From NCBI RefSeq assembly GCF_039535475.1, contig NZ_BAAAXG010000028.1, forward strand, positions 620,001 to 684,000: a DNA stretch of 64,000 bases, given 5' to 3'. Every line of letters starts with the position of its first letter. The first letter of the stretch is position 1. A model generated the notes under the pieces. That model saw only the letters and a list, made by a program, of their open reading frames with translations, made no database searches and was not told the origin of the DNA. Made by a program: the position numbers and the translations under genes. Below are positions 1 through 8,288 of the stretch, in pieces. The DNA comes from Streptomyces showdoensis. Its GTDB lineage: Bacteria; Actinomycetota; Actinomycetes; Streptomycetales; Streptomycetaceae.

Positions 1-983
1 GCGTTGATCGACTCGGCCTTCTTGAGGTCGAAGCGGGCCGGGTTGGCGTTGACGTCCGCGATGTCGAACTTGGCGACCATGTCCTCGATCGAGAAGACGT
101 CCTGGTCGGCCGAGAAGGACCAGCCGAGCAGCGACAGGTAGTTCAGCAGGCCCTCGGGGAGGAAGCCGCGCTCCCGGTAGAGGTTGAGGGAGGCCTGCGG
201 GTCGCGCTTGGAGAGCTTCTTGTTGCCCTCCCCCATGACGTACGGCAGGTGGCCGAAGACCGGGATCTCCTTGGCGACGCCCAGCTCGATCAGCGCCTTG
301 TAGAGCGCGATCTGCCGCGGGGTGGAGGAGAGCAGGTCCTCGCCGCGCAGGACGTGGGTGATCTCCATCAGGGCGTCGTCGACCGGGTTGACCAGCGTGT
401 ACAGCGGAGCGCCGTTGGCGCGCACGATGCCGTAGTCGGTGACGTTCTCGGCCTGGACGGTGATCTCGCCGCGGACCAGGTCCGTGAAGGTGGTCGCCTC
501 GTCGGGCATCCGGAAGCGGACGATGTGGCTGCGGCCCTCGGCCTCGTACGCCTGCTTCTGCTCGGCGGTGAGGTCGCGGCAGTGGCCGTCGTAGCCGGAC
601 GGGCGGCCGGCCGCGCGGGCGGCCTCGCGGCGCTCGTCGAGCTCCTCGGCGGTGCAGTAGCAGGGGTACGCGTGGCCGCCGGCGAGCAGCCGCTCGGCCA
701 CGTCCTTGTAGATGTCCATGCGCTGGGACTGGCGGTACGGGGCGTGCGGGCCGCCGATCTCCGGGCCCTCGTCCCAGGTGAACCCCAGCCAGCGCATCGA
801 GTCGAGCAGCTGCTGGTACGACTCCTCGGAGTCGCGGGCCGCGTCGGTGTCCTCGATGCGGAAGACGAACGTGCCCTCGTTGTGCCGGGCGAAGGCCCAG
901 TTGAAGAGGGCGGTGCGGACCAGGCCCACGTGGGGGTTGCCGGTCGGGGAGGGACAGAAACGTACGCGGATCGCGTTAGCCAC
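1..983 (-). CDS. gltX: Glutamyl-tRNA synthetase, N-terminal 327 residues (runs off the window)
   Basis: Charges tRNA-Glu with glutamate in the cytoplasm. The protein starts from GTG at 983 and reads [20 protein letters not shown], which contains the class I 'HIGH'-type signature ([10 protein letters not shown]). Near residue 250 the KMSKS-type motif appears as GNKKLSKRD. The zinc-binding-like CYC segment (YPCYCTAEE) lies near residue 105. The reading frame is open to base 1, so the anticodon-binding C-terminus is outside the window. The start overlaps the stop of the upstream FAH-family gene by 8 bases (GTGGCTAA), which suggests translational coupling. Family identity is very clear; only the end is missing. 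Confidence 0.97.
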   Translation of the reverse strand, partial: MANAIRVRFCPSPTGNPHVGLVRTALFNWAFARHNEGTFVFRIEDTDAARDSEESYQQLLDSMRWLGFTWDEGPEIGGPHAPYRQSQRMDIYKDVAERLLAGGHAYPCYCTAEELDERREAARAAGRPSGYDGHCRDLTAEQKQAYEAEGRSHIVRFRMPDEATTFTDLVRGEITVQAENVTDYGIVRANGAPLYTLVNPVDDALMEITHVLRGEDLLSSTPRQIALYKALIELGVAKEIPVFGHLPYVMGEGNKKLSKRDPQASLNLYRERGFLPEGLLNYLSLLGWSFSADQDVFSIEDMVAKFDIADVNANPARFDLKKAESIN

Positions 984-1770
984 GCTTGATCACCTTGTTG
1001 GTGAGAGTGCCGATGCCTTCGATGGTGACGGCGACCTCGTCGCCGACGTTGAGGGGGCCGACCCCGGCGGGGGTGCCGGTGAGGATGACGTCGCCCGGGA
1101 GCAGCGTCATGGCCTCGGTGATGTGGACGACCAGGTCCTCGATGGAGCGGATCATGTCGCTCGTCCGGCCGAGCTGTCGCTGTTCGCCGTTGACGGTGGC
1201 CTGGACGGTCAGGTCGCCGGCGGCGGCCGGGGTCAGGTCGGTCTCCACCCAGGGGCCCAGCGGGCAGGAGGTGTCGAAGCCCTTGGCGCGGGCCCACTGG
1301 GCCTCGCGCTTCTGGACGTCGCGGGCGGTGACGTCGTTGGCGCAGGTGTAGCCGAAGATGACGTCCTTGACGCGCTCGCGGGGAACCTCGCGGCACATGC
1401 GGCCGATGACCACGGCCAGTTCGGCCTCGTGGTGCAGCTCGTCGGAGAAGGAGGGGTACTCGATGGCGTCGCCGGGGCCGATGACCGAGGTGGTGGGCTT
1501 GAAGAAGGTGACCGGAACCTCGGGGACCTCGTGGCCGAGCTCCTTGGCGTGCTCCGCGTAGTTGCGGCCGATGGCCACGACCTTGTTGGGGAGCACGGGC
1601 GGCAGGAGCCGGACCTTGCTGAGCGGGACCTTGGTGCCGCTCAGCTCGAAGTCGGTGTACGGGATGCCCTTGATGATGTCGAGGACCAGGCCGCCGGACT
1701 CGACGGTCCCTTCGCCCTCGACCGCGCCGAAGGCGACGTTGCCGTCGATGGAGAATCTGGCGATGCGCAC
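976..1770 (-). CDS. Fumarylacetoacetate hydrolase family protein
   Basis: 264 residues from GTG at 1770, with a GAGGGG stretch upstream. It has the FAH-family fold signature: [17 protein letters not shown] near residue 63, [18 protein letters not shown] near residue 90, and acidic metal-ligand positions in [14 protein letters not shown] and [15 protein letters not shown]. The terminal [15 protein letters not shown] motif is typical of the family. Members hydrolyse or decarboxylate 2-oxo acids such as acylpyruvates, or act as oxaloacetate decarboxylases or tautomerases. The exact substrate cannot be read from the sequence. It is co-directional with and overlaps gltX, so the two are probably cotranscribed. 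Confidence 0.93.
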   Translation of the reverse strand: MRIARFSIDGNVAFGAVEGEGTVESGGLVLDIIKGIPYTDFELSGTKVPLSKVRLLPPVLPNKVVAIGRNYAEHAKELGHEVPEVPVTFFKPTTSVIGPGDAIEYPSFSDELHHEAELAVVIGRMCREVPRERVKDVIFGYTCANDVTARDVQKREAQWARAKGFDTSCPLGPWVETDLTPAAAGDLTVQATVNGEQRQLGRTSDMIRSIEDLVVHITEAMTLLPGDVILTGTPAGVGPLNVGDEVAVTIEGIGTLTNKVIKRG

Positions 1771-1916
1771 GAGTGCTGTCGCCCCTCACTTGCTACTGGC
1801 TGGAGTCTGACGCTCCAGGCTAACGCGGCGAGGGGCCGTGTCCTGCGGGGATTACCCGGCGGGCCGCCGGATCCCGGGACCGGGGACCGGGCCCGGCCCG
1901 ATCCGGCGGACGGGGA

Positions 1917-2105
1917 CTAGCGCTCGGGGCGGTACGGCTCCGGGGCGGTCATCAGGACGGTGCGGCGCGGGTTGGCCGTCTGGGCCGGGAGCTGGACGGC
2001 GTACTCGGGCTGGGCGCCGCGGCCGAGCTGGGCGGCGTCCTCGAGGTGGGCGAGGGTGGCGCGGCGGGGGTTGGCCGTGGTGCGGAGTACGGGCGTCGTG
2101 TTCAT
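1917..2105 (-). CDS. Small protein with duplicated TANPRR motif
   Basis: A 62-residue frame from ATG 2105 (MNTTPVLRTTANPRRATLAH...). It contains two copies of a motif: TANPRRATL near residues 10-18 and TANPRRTVL near residues 43-51. I do not recognise a family. There is no signal peptide or membrane segment, and the protein is basic and polar. An AAGGGA sequence lies 12 bases upstream of the ATG; an in-frame ATG at 2177 would add 24 residues. It is transcribed away from the conservon on its right and towards the FAH gene on its left. A weak inverted repeat (CTGGAG...CTCCAG, 1800-1818) follows it. The duplicated short motif suggests a peptide-binding or modification site, but this is inference. 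Confidence 0.55.
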   Translation of the reverse strand: MNTTPVLRTTANPRRATLAHLEDAAQLGRGAQPEYAVQLPAQTANPRRTVLMTAPEPYRPER

Positions 2106-2177
2106 CGCGGTCTCGGATCCCTTGTCTGGGGCGGGGCTGGGGGCGTCACCCATTTTGTAAAGCGTCAGGCTAAACAT

Positions 2178-2669
2178 GCAATTCCCTTGGAATGCCTGGC
2201 GGATCCAACGAACTACGTGTGAGTTTGCTCACCACCACGCGAACAAATAGGGCATTACGCACCGCCATCCGTCGCCACCGAAACGGACATTCCGCCATTG
2301 AATGATCCATTCCGCTCCTGATCATGGCGACTGGGACACCGGGGCCACCTCGCCCCTTCGATGCGATACGCCCGATTCCTCCGTGATCATCTTCTACATG
2401 GGGTGACACGGCGTTCACGCGTTGTCATCCCCTTCGCGCCACGCCCCACAGCCCTTGTTGGAGATCCGGCACTGTGCTGGAATTCCCGCACCGCCGCTGG
2501 TTTGCAAGCCGGCGCGCAGGAGGCGCGAGCAGCGCCGGCCGAGTGGCGGGAAAGGGGGATCTGCGCCGGTCACCTACGACCACCACTGGGGCGCGCCTGC
2601 GCCCCACGAAGCCGACACCGTCCTCTCCGTTCACCCGGAAGGACGCCTGGTCCAGAGGTTGCGACGCTA
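2178..2669. other. Intergenic region upstream of conservon 1
   Basis: About 490 bases without a convincing gene between the small minus-strand ORF and cvnA of the first conservon. It is visibly richer in A+T than its surroundings between 2150 and 2300, as expected for divergent promoters. Frames here are open only because of high GC and lack ribosome-binding sites and recognisable protein sequence. I could not fix a -35/-10 pair with confidence. Confidence 0.5.
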
Positions 2670-5600
2670 GTGCAGGGACGTTTCAAGAGGGATGGCACGG
2701 GCTCTTCCCAGGCCCGGAAGGGCCGAGGGGAAGCTCCGGCGGAGCAGGAGCCGCGTGCCGGAGCCCAGCACGGCTCCTCGGCCCCGCACTCCCCGAACCC
2801 GGGACAGGGCGAGGGCGACACCGCCGCGCGCGGCGCCGCCGACGCCTCCGCCGAACAGACCGCGCCCCCCAAGGCGGGCGCGGAGAACGAGGTCGGGCCC
2901 CGAATAGCCCTGCGCAACTGGCGCATCTCCACCCGCCTGGTGGCGCTGCTGACCCTCCCCGTGGTCGCGGCGACCAGCCTCGGCGGCATCCGCATCAGCG
3001 AGTCCCTCGAGGACATGCAGCAGCTCGACCACATGCAGCTGCTCACCAAGCTGACCAAGGAGGCCACCGACTTCGCGCAGGCCCTGCAGGCCGAGCGCGA
3101 CCTGTCGGCGGGTCCGCTGGCCAACGGCAAGACGGTCAGCGACTACCAGATCTCCAACCCGCGCAAGGCGACCGACCGCGCGTACAAGGCGTTCCTCGAC
3201 GCGACCAACGACATCCCGGCCACCGAGGACGACGAGTCGCTGCGCAGCATCCGGCAGAACGTCAGCCAGATCGCCTCGCAGGTCAGCCAGCTCGGCGCGA
3301 TCCGCAGCTCCGCGTACGAGAAGAACATCGCCCACTCGGTGACGGTCGAGGCCTACAGCCGCCTCATCCGCTCGCTGCTCAGCCTGTCCCAGGACATGGC
3401 CCAGGCGACCAGCAACCCGGAGATGATCAAGCGGACCCGCGCGCTCGCCGCGTTCTCGTCCGCCAAGGAGTACGCCTCCATCCAGCAGGCGATCATCGCC
3501 GCCGCGCTGCCCTCCAGCGACAGCAAGTCCGGCAGCCTCCAGCTCGGTGACCGCCTCTACGGCGAGGCCGCCCTCAACTCCGAGGGCGTCGAGCTCAAGA
3601 CCTTCCAGTCGATCTACGAGTCGACCGGCGGGAACGCCGACGAGCTGACCGCCGCGCTGACCTCCGGCAACCCGTCCATCGACGCGGCCGACAAGTACAC
3701 CGAGCGGGTGCTGCAGTCGGACCGCGGGATGTCCGACCGCGTCAAGCGCGGTCACCTGAACTTCACCGACGAGTACGGCACGAAGATCCAGGCAATGAAC
3801 ACCATCGAGGCCACGCTGCTGGGCGAGATGGAGAGCAAGGCCCGTGAGCTGCGCCAGGAGTCGCAGCGCGACGCCATCATCAACGGTGCGCTGATCCTCC
3901 TCGTCCTCGGCGTCTCCCTCGTCGGCGCCTTCGTCGTGGCCCGGTCCATGATCCGCTCGCTGCGCCGGCTCCAGGACACCGCGACCAAGGTCGCCCAGGA
4001 ACGCCTGCCCGAGCTGGTCAAGCAGCTCTCCGAGTCCGACCCGCAGGACGTCGACACCTCCGTCGAGTCCGTCGGTGTGCACTCCCGGGACGAGATCGGC
4101 CAGGTGGCCGCGGCCTTCGACGACGTGCACCGCGAGGCGGTCCGCCTCGCCGCCGAGCAGGCCCTCCTCCGGGGCAACGTCAACGCGATGTTCACCAACC
4201 TCTCGCGCCGTTCCCAGGGCCTCATCCAGCGTCAGCTCTCGCTCATCTCCGAGCTGGAGTCCCGCGAGGCCGACCCGGACCAGTTGTCCTCGCTCTTCAA
4301 GCTGGACCACCTCGCGACCCGTATGCGCCGGAACGGCGAGAACCTCCTCGTCCTCGCCGGTGAGGAGCCGGGCCGTCGCTGGACCCGCCCGGTCCCGCTG
4401 GTCGACGTCCTGCGTGCCGCCGCGTCCGAGGTGGAGCAGTACGAGCGCATCGAGCTGGCCTCGGTCCCGGCGACCGAGGTCGCCGGCCGGGTCGTCAACG
4501 ACCTCGTGCACCTCCTCGCCGAGCTGCTGGAGAACGCCACCTCGTTCTCCTCCCCGCAGACCAAGGTCAAGGTCACCGGTCACGCGCTGCCCGACGGCCG
4601 GGTGCTCGTCGAGATCCACGACACCGGCATCGGCCTCTCCCCCGAGGACCTCGCCGCGATCAACGAGCGGCTCGCCTCGCCGCCCACCGTGGACGTCTCG
4701 GTCTCCCGCCGCATGGGTCTGTTCGTGGTCGGCCGCCTGTCCCTGCGACACGGCATCCGGATCCAGCTGCGCCCGTCCGACTCGGGCGGCACCACCGCGC
4801 TCGTCATGCTCCCGGTCGACGTCGCCCACGGCGGCAAGAAGCCCGTGCCGAAGCCCGGCGCCGGCGGCCAGGGCGCCGTGCCGCAGGGCCAGTCCGCCCC
4901 CGGCGGTCTGCTGGCCGGCGGTCCCGGCGCGGCCGGTGGCCCCGGCGGCCGTCCGGGCGGTGCCCCGGGTGCTCCCGGCGGCCGGCTCGCCGCCGGTCCC
5001 GGTCCGCGCACCGCGCTGCCGGGCCGCGACGGCGCCCAGCGCCCGAACGGTCCGCAGGGCCAGGGCGGTCCGCAGGGCCAGAACCTGTTCCAGGAACGCA
5101 GCCCGCAGCCCGCGCAGGCCCAGGGCCCGCAGACGGCGCAGCTGCCGCAGGTCCCCCAGGAGCCGCAGCGGCCCGAGCCGCAGCAGCGTCCGGGTCTCGG
5201 CGCCCCCGGCGGTTTCGTCGGCGGCGCGCAGAGCGCGATCCCGTCCCGTACGGACGTCTGGGGCGGCCAGCCGGCCGGCCAGGCTCCGCAGCAGCAGGCG
5301 CCCCAGGCCCCGCAGGAGCCCCGCCCGGGCCAGAACGGCTTCCCGCGCGCCGAGCTGCCGGGCGGCAACCCCCAGCCGCAGCGCCCGCAGGCCGCCAGCT
5401 GGGGCAACGACCCGGCGCAGCCGGTCCGTCGGCCGCAGCAGGACATGACGCCGCTCGACGCGCCGCGCGGTCACGAGGAGCCGGAGAACACGGGCCGCTA
5501 CGCGCAGCCCGGCGCCCCGCAGGGCCCCGGTTCCACGGGCCAGTTCCCGCGGCCCGACTTCGGTGCCCCGCAGCCGCAGCAGCAGATGCCGCAGCAGCAG

Positions 5601-6392
5601 GCCCCGCAGGGCTACCAGGGCGGCGTCCAGGACCCGGCGTCCACCGCGCAGTTCCCGCGCCCGGACTTCGGCGCCCCGCAGCCGCAGGCCCAGCCCCAGC
5701 AGGCGTACGGCCAGCAGCCGTACGTCCCGCAGGCCCAGGCCCCGCAGCAGCAGGCCCCGGCCCCGCGCCGGAACCCGCAGGACCAGCAGCAGGGCCGGCC
5801 CCAGCAGCCGCAGCTCCAGCAGCCGCGCCAGCCGGAGGCCCTGCCGCCGGCGCCGAGCGCCGGTGACGCGCGTACCCCGCTGTACGACACGCTGGAGACC
5901 AACTGGTTCCGGCAGGAGCAGGGTCAGGCCCAGGGCCAGGTGCCGGGTCAGCCGCAGGGGCAGGCCCCGGGCCAGGCGCCCGCGCAGCCCCGGCAGCAGG
6001 CCCCGGCTCCGGCCGTACCCCAGCAGCCCGTCTCCGCGGCCCCGCAGCAGCAGGGTCCGCAGCAGACGCAGCAGCAGGCACAGCAGCAGCGGGGCGGCGC
6101 CTGGCGCACCTCGCCCAACGACGAGCTGGTGCGCCAGGCCGAGCGGGTGCGCAAGCCCGCGGCCGGCGGTGTCACCACCTCCGGTCTGCCGCGGCGGGTG
6201 CCGCGTGCCAACCTCGTGCCCGGGACCGCCCAGGAGCAGGCCCAGTCGGCCGGCCCCCAGGTCTCCCGTGCACCCGACGACGTCCGCGGCCGGCTCACGA
6301 ATCTGCGCCGCGGTATCCAGCAGGGCCGACAGGCGGGCAACTCGACCACGGGTTCCCACCACATCGGTCCGACCCACCAGCAGGAGCACTAG
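2670..6392 (+). CDS. cvnA1: Conservon sensor histidine kinase-like protein CvnA (first copy, NIT domain)
   Basis: 1240 residues from GTG 2670. This start was chosen because AGAGGTTG lies exactly 8 bases before it and the same AGAGGTTG-N8-GTG layout precedes the second cvnA. Order of parts: polar N-terminus; TM1 about residues 88-107 (RLVALLTLPVVAATSLGGI); extracellular nitrate/nitrite-sensor type (NIT) domain with ERDLSAGPLANG near residue 135; TM2 about 403-427; HAMP; then a GHKL ATPase with N-box ELLENAT near 617, DTGIGL near 650 and MGLFVVGRL near 681. A Pro/Gln/Gly-rich disordered region of more than 400 residues follows, ending in GGVTTSGLPRRVPRANLV. No canonical HisKA motif is evident; LDHLATRMRRNGENL occupies its place. 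Conservons act at the membrane with CvnB-D. The symbol is by synteny with S. coelicolor cvn1. Confidence 0.92.
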   Translation: MQGRFKRDGTGSSQARKGRGEAPAEQEPRAGAQHGSSAPHSPNPGQGEGDTAARGAADASAEQTAPPKAGAENEVGPRIALRNWRISTRLVALLTLPVVAATSLGGIRISESLEDMQQLDHMQLLTKLTKEATDFAQALQAERDLSAGPLANGKTVSDYQISNPRKATDRAYKAFLDATNDIPATEDDESLRSIRQNVSQIASQVSQLGAIRSSAYEKNIAHSVTVEAYSRLIRSLLSLSQDMAQATSNPEMIKRTRALAAFSSAKEYASIQQAIIAAALPSSDSKSGSLQLGDRLYGEAALNSEGVELKTFQSIYESTGGNADELTAALTSGNPSIDAADKYTERVLQSDRGMSDRVKRGHLNFTDEYGTKIQAMNTIEATLLGEMESKARELRQESQRDAIINGALILLVLGVSLVGAFVVARSMIRSLRRLQDTATKVAQERLPELVKQLSESDPQDVDTSVESVGVHSRDEIGQVAAAFDDVHREAVRLAAEQALLRGNVNAMFTNLSRRSQGLIQRQLSLISELESREADPDQLSSLFKLDHLATRMRRNGENLLVLAGEEPGRRWTRPVPLVDVLRAAASEVEQYERIELASVPATEVAGRVVNDLVHLLAELLENATSFSSPQTKVKVTGHALPDGRVLVEIHDTGIGLSPEDLAAINERLASPPTVDVSVSRRMGLFVVGRLSLRHGIRIQLRPSDSGGTTALVMLPVDVAHGGKKPVPKPGAGGQGAVPQGQSAPGGLLAGGPGAAGGPGGRPGGAPGAPGGRLAAGPGPRTALPGRDGAQRPNGPQGQGGPQGQNLFQERSPQPAQAQGPQTAQLPQVPQEPQRPEPQQRPGLGAPGGFVGGAQSAIPSRTDVWGGQPAGQAPQQQAPQAPQEPRPGQNGFPRAELPGGNPQPQRPQAASWGNDPAQPVRRPQQDMTPLDAPRGHEEPENTGRYAQPGAPQGPGSTGQFPRPDFGAPQPQQQMPQQQAPQGYQGGVQDPASTAQFPRPDFGAPQPQAQPQQAYGQQPYVPQAQAPQQQAPAPRRNPQDQQQGRPQQPQLQQPRQPEALPPAPSAGDARTPLYDTLETNWFRQEQGQAQGQVPGQPQGQAPGQAPAQPRQQAPAPAVPQQPVSAAPQQQGPQQTQQQAQQQRGGAWRTSPNDELVRQAERVRKPAAGGVTTSGLPRRVPRANLVPGTAQEQAQSAGPQVSRAPDDVRGRLTNLRRGIQQGRQAGNSTTGSHHIGPTHQQEH

Positions 6393-6815
6393 TTGAGCGC
6401 GATGAGCCAGGCGGCGCAGAATCTGAACTGGTTGATCACCAACTTCGTGGACAACACCCCCGGGGTGTCCCACACGGTGGTGGTCTCCGCCGACGGTCTG
6501 CTGCTCGCCATGTCCGAAGGGTTCCCCCGGGACCGCGCCGACCAGCTGGCGGCGGTCGCGTCCGGACTGACCTCGCTGACCGCGGGGGCGTCCCGGATCT
6601 TCGAGGGTGGTCCCGTCGCCCAGACGGTGGTGGAGATGGAGCGCGGCTTCCTCTTCCTCATGTCCGTCTCCGACGGTTCCTCGCTGGCCGTGCTCGCGCA
6701 CCCCGAGTGCGACATCGGCCTCGTGGGCTACGAGATGGCGCTGCTCGTGGACCGGGCAGGCACGGTCCTCACCCCGGACCTGCGTGCCGAGCTCCAGGGC
6801 AGCCTGCTCCACTGA
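6393..6815 (+). CDS. cvnB1: Conservon roadblock/LC7 protein CvnB (first copy)
   Basis: 140 residues, SAMSQAAQNLNWLITNFVDN, with the Roadblock/LC7 fold signature GVSHTVVVSADGLLLA and SDGSSLAVLA. The start is TTG at 6393, directly after the cvnA stop: GGAG lies 6 bases before TTG but 15 before the in-frame ATG at 6402. The second copy uses GTG in the same place. Roadblock proteins regulate or scaffold small GTPases (compare MglB with MglA), so the likely partner is CvnD. Bases 6401-6496 are identical to 11571-11666 in the second conservon. Confidence 0.92.
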   Translation: MSAMSQAAQNLNWLITNFVDNTPGVSHTVVVSADGLLLAMSEGFPRDRADQLAAVASGLTSLTAGASRIFEGGPVAQTVVEMERGFLFLMSVSDGSSLAVLAHPECDIGLVGYEMALLVDRAGTVLTPDLRAELQGSLLH

Positions 6816-6970
6816 GCGGGCGCCGACCTCGTACTCCGTACCCAGACCGACCGCAGGGCGGTGCGCCCCTCCGCGCCGCCCCCGGACCGTTCACCGTCCG
6901 GCCGCCCCACCCGGCCCCCCACCGGCCCCATCAGACGGCAGAAGTCTCTGCTGTCACGCCCGGAGGATTC

Positions 6971-7375
6971 ATGACCCCGCCCCCCGCCTCTCACGATCCG
7001 TATGGCGCGTCGATAGACGACGGCTACGGTGAGGGCGACCAGCCGCTGGTCCGTCCCTATGCGATGACCGGCGGCCGGACCCGGCCGCGCTACCAGCTCG
7101 CCATCGAGGCCCTGGTCAGCACCACGGCCGACCCGGCGCACCTGGCCACCCTGCTCCCCGAGCACCAGCGGATCTGCCACCTGTGCCGCGAGGTGAAGTC
7201 GGTGGCCGAGGTGTCGGCGCTCTTGTCGATGCCGCTCGGTGTGGCCCGCATCCTCGTGGCCGACCTGGCCGAGGCGGGCATGGTGGCGATCCACCAGCCG
7301 GGCAACGGAGAGGCCGGCGGCACGCCGGACGTCACGCTCCTGGAAAGGGTGCTCAGTGGACTTCGCAAGCTCTGA
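6971..7375 (+). CDS. cvnC1: Conservon DUF742 protein CvnC (first copy)
   Basis: 134 residues from ATG 6971 with GGAGG 4 bases upstream. It has a short polar N-terminus, then the DUF742 core: LVRPYAMTGGRTRPRYQLAIEALV from about residue 26, HQRICHLCREVKSVAEVSALLSMPLGVARILVADLAEAGMV, and a tail ending LLERVLSGLRKL. The middle part reads like a winged-helix domain (SVAEVSALLSMPLGVARILVADL). Its 3' end overlaps cvnD by 20 bases, implying coupled translation. Bases 7058-7110 match the second copy exactly. The molecular role is not established in detail; it is an obligate component of conservon operons. Confidence 0.92.
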   Translation: MTPPPASHDPYGASIDDGYGEGDQPLVRPYAMTGGRTRPRYQLAIEALVSTTADPAHLATLLPEHQRICHLCREVKSVAEVSALLSMPLGVARILVADLAEAGMVAIHQPGNGEAGGTPDVTLLERVLSGLRKL

Positions 7376-7937
7376 CGGCGGCGCGGCGCGCTCCACCACC
7401 AGCGCGAAGATCGTGGTGGCGGGTGGCTTCGGCGTGGGCAAGACCACGTTCGTCGGCGCGGTCTCCGAGATCAACCCGCTGCGGACCGAGGCCGTGATGA
7501 CCTCCGCCTCCGCCGGCATCGACGACCTGACCCACACCGGTGGCAAGACCACCACCACGGTGGCGATGGACTTCGGCCGCATCACCCTGGACCAGGACCT
7601 GATCCTGTACCTGTTCGGCACGCCCGGCCAGGACCGCTTCTGGTTCATGTGGGACGACCTGGTCCGCGGCGCCATCGGCGCCGTCGTGCTGGTCGACACC
7701 CGGCGCCTCGCCGACTGCTTCCCCGCGGTCGACTACTTCGAGAACTCGGGCCTCCCCTTCGTCATCGCCCTCAACGGCTTCGACGGACACCAGCCGTACA
7801 ACCCGGAGGAGGTCCGCGAGGCCCTCCAGATCGGGCCCGACACCCCGATCATCACCACCGACGCCCGCCACCGCGCGGACGCCAAGAGCGCGCTCATCAC
7901 CCTGGTCGAGCACGCCCTCATGGCCCGCCTGAAGTAG
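7356..7937 (+). CDS. cvnD1: Conservon small GTPase CvnD (first copy)
   Basis: 193 residues from GTG 7356, inside the cvnC 3' end. The P-loop is GGFGVGKTT near residue 27, the switch II/G3 region reads FGTPGQDRFWFMW, and the G4 position reads ALNGFDG rather than canonical NKxD, as is usual in this ATP/GTP-binding family. It probably cycles nucleotide at the membrane sensor with CvnB as partner. Across the last 370 bases the gene is almost identical to the second copy (7566-7750 without one difference). The operon ends with a strong hairpin at 7985-8019. Confidence 0.93.
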   Translation: MDFASSDGGAARSTTSAKIVVAGGFGVGKTTFVGAVSEINPLRTEAVMTSASAGIDDLTHTGGKTTTTVAMDFGRITLDQDLILYLFGTPGQDRFWFMWDDLVRGAIGAVVLVDTRRLADCFPAVDYFENSGLPFVIALNGFDGHQPYNPEEVREALQIGPDTPIITTDARHRADAKSALITLVEHALMARLK

Positions 7938-7984
7938 TACACCTCAAGTAGAAGCCGATATACGGAAGTTGTCGTAGAGGTTTT

Positions 7985-8019
7985 GGGGGCGGTCTGTGTC
8001 CTTCGACACGGCCGCCCCC
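7985..8019 (+). terminator. Terminator after conservon 1
   Basis: Hairpin GGGGGCGG...CCGCCCCC with an inner GTGTC/GACAC stem and CTTC loop, 48 bases after the cvnD stop. It has no U-tail, as is common in Streptomyces. Confidence 0.75.
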
Positions 8020-8096
8020 GCGTTCATAACATTTCGACAGAGAATTGGGGCGCCTCGGACACCCGATGCATCCGATCGGTGCCGCTGCGCTCACAT

Positions 8097-8120
8097 GAGC
8101 CCCGCCATTTGGCGGGGCTC
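8097..8120 (+). terminator. Second hairpin between conservons
   Basis: Perfect 10-bp stem GAGCCCCGCC / GGCGGGGCTC with ATTT loop followed by GCTCTTTATG. It is either a back-up terminator for conservon 1 or an attenuator in the leader of conservon 2. Confidence 0.7.
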
Positions 8121-8288
8121 GCTCTTTATGCCCGTTTTATCTCTGGCGTGAAACCCAAAAACCGGCTGCTTCGCACTGTTTGGAAGGGACCCCCTTCACG
8201 TGCTGCAATTCATGAACTCCCGAGTAGTACGGCCCTGAACGAAACACCGGCACAACGTAGGTGCCGACGCCGAGAGGTTGTTGGTCGA

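Larger units (their letters stand above)
7938..8288. other. Intergenic region between the two conservons
   Basis: About 350 bases with two stem-loops (7985-8019 and 8097-8120) and then about 170 bases leading to cvnA of the second conservon. The second conservon therefore probably has its own promoter. No gene is seen here. Confidence 0.6.

Noticed and set aside
2170..2418. 82-residue minus-strand ORF upstream of cvnA1
   Set aside because: No ribosome site or recognisable sequence; lies in probable promoter DNA.
2667..6812. A 1381-residue open frame on the minus strand opposite cvnA1/cvnB1
   Set aside because: High-GC mirror frame; repetitive Leu/Arg/Gly composition, no ribosome site, while the plus strand encodes recognised domains.
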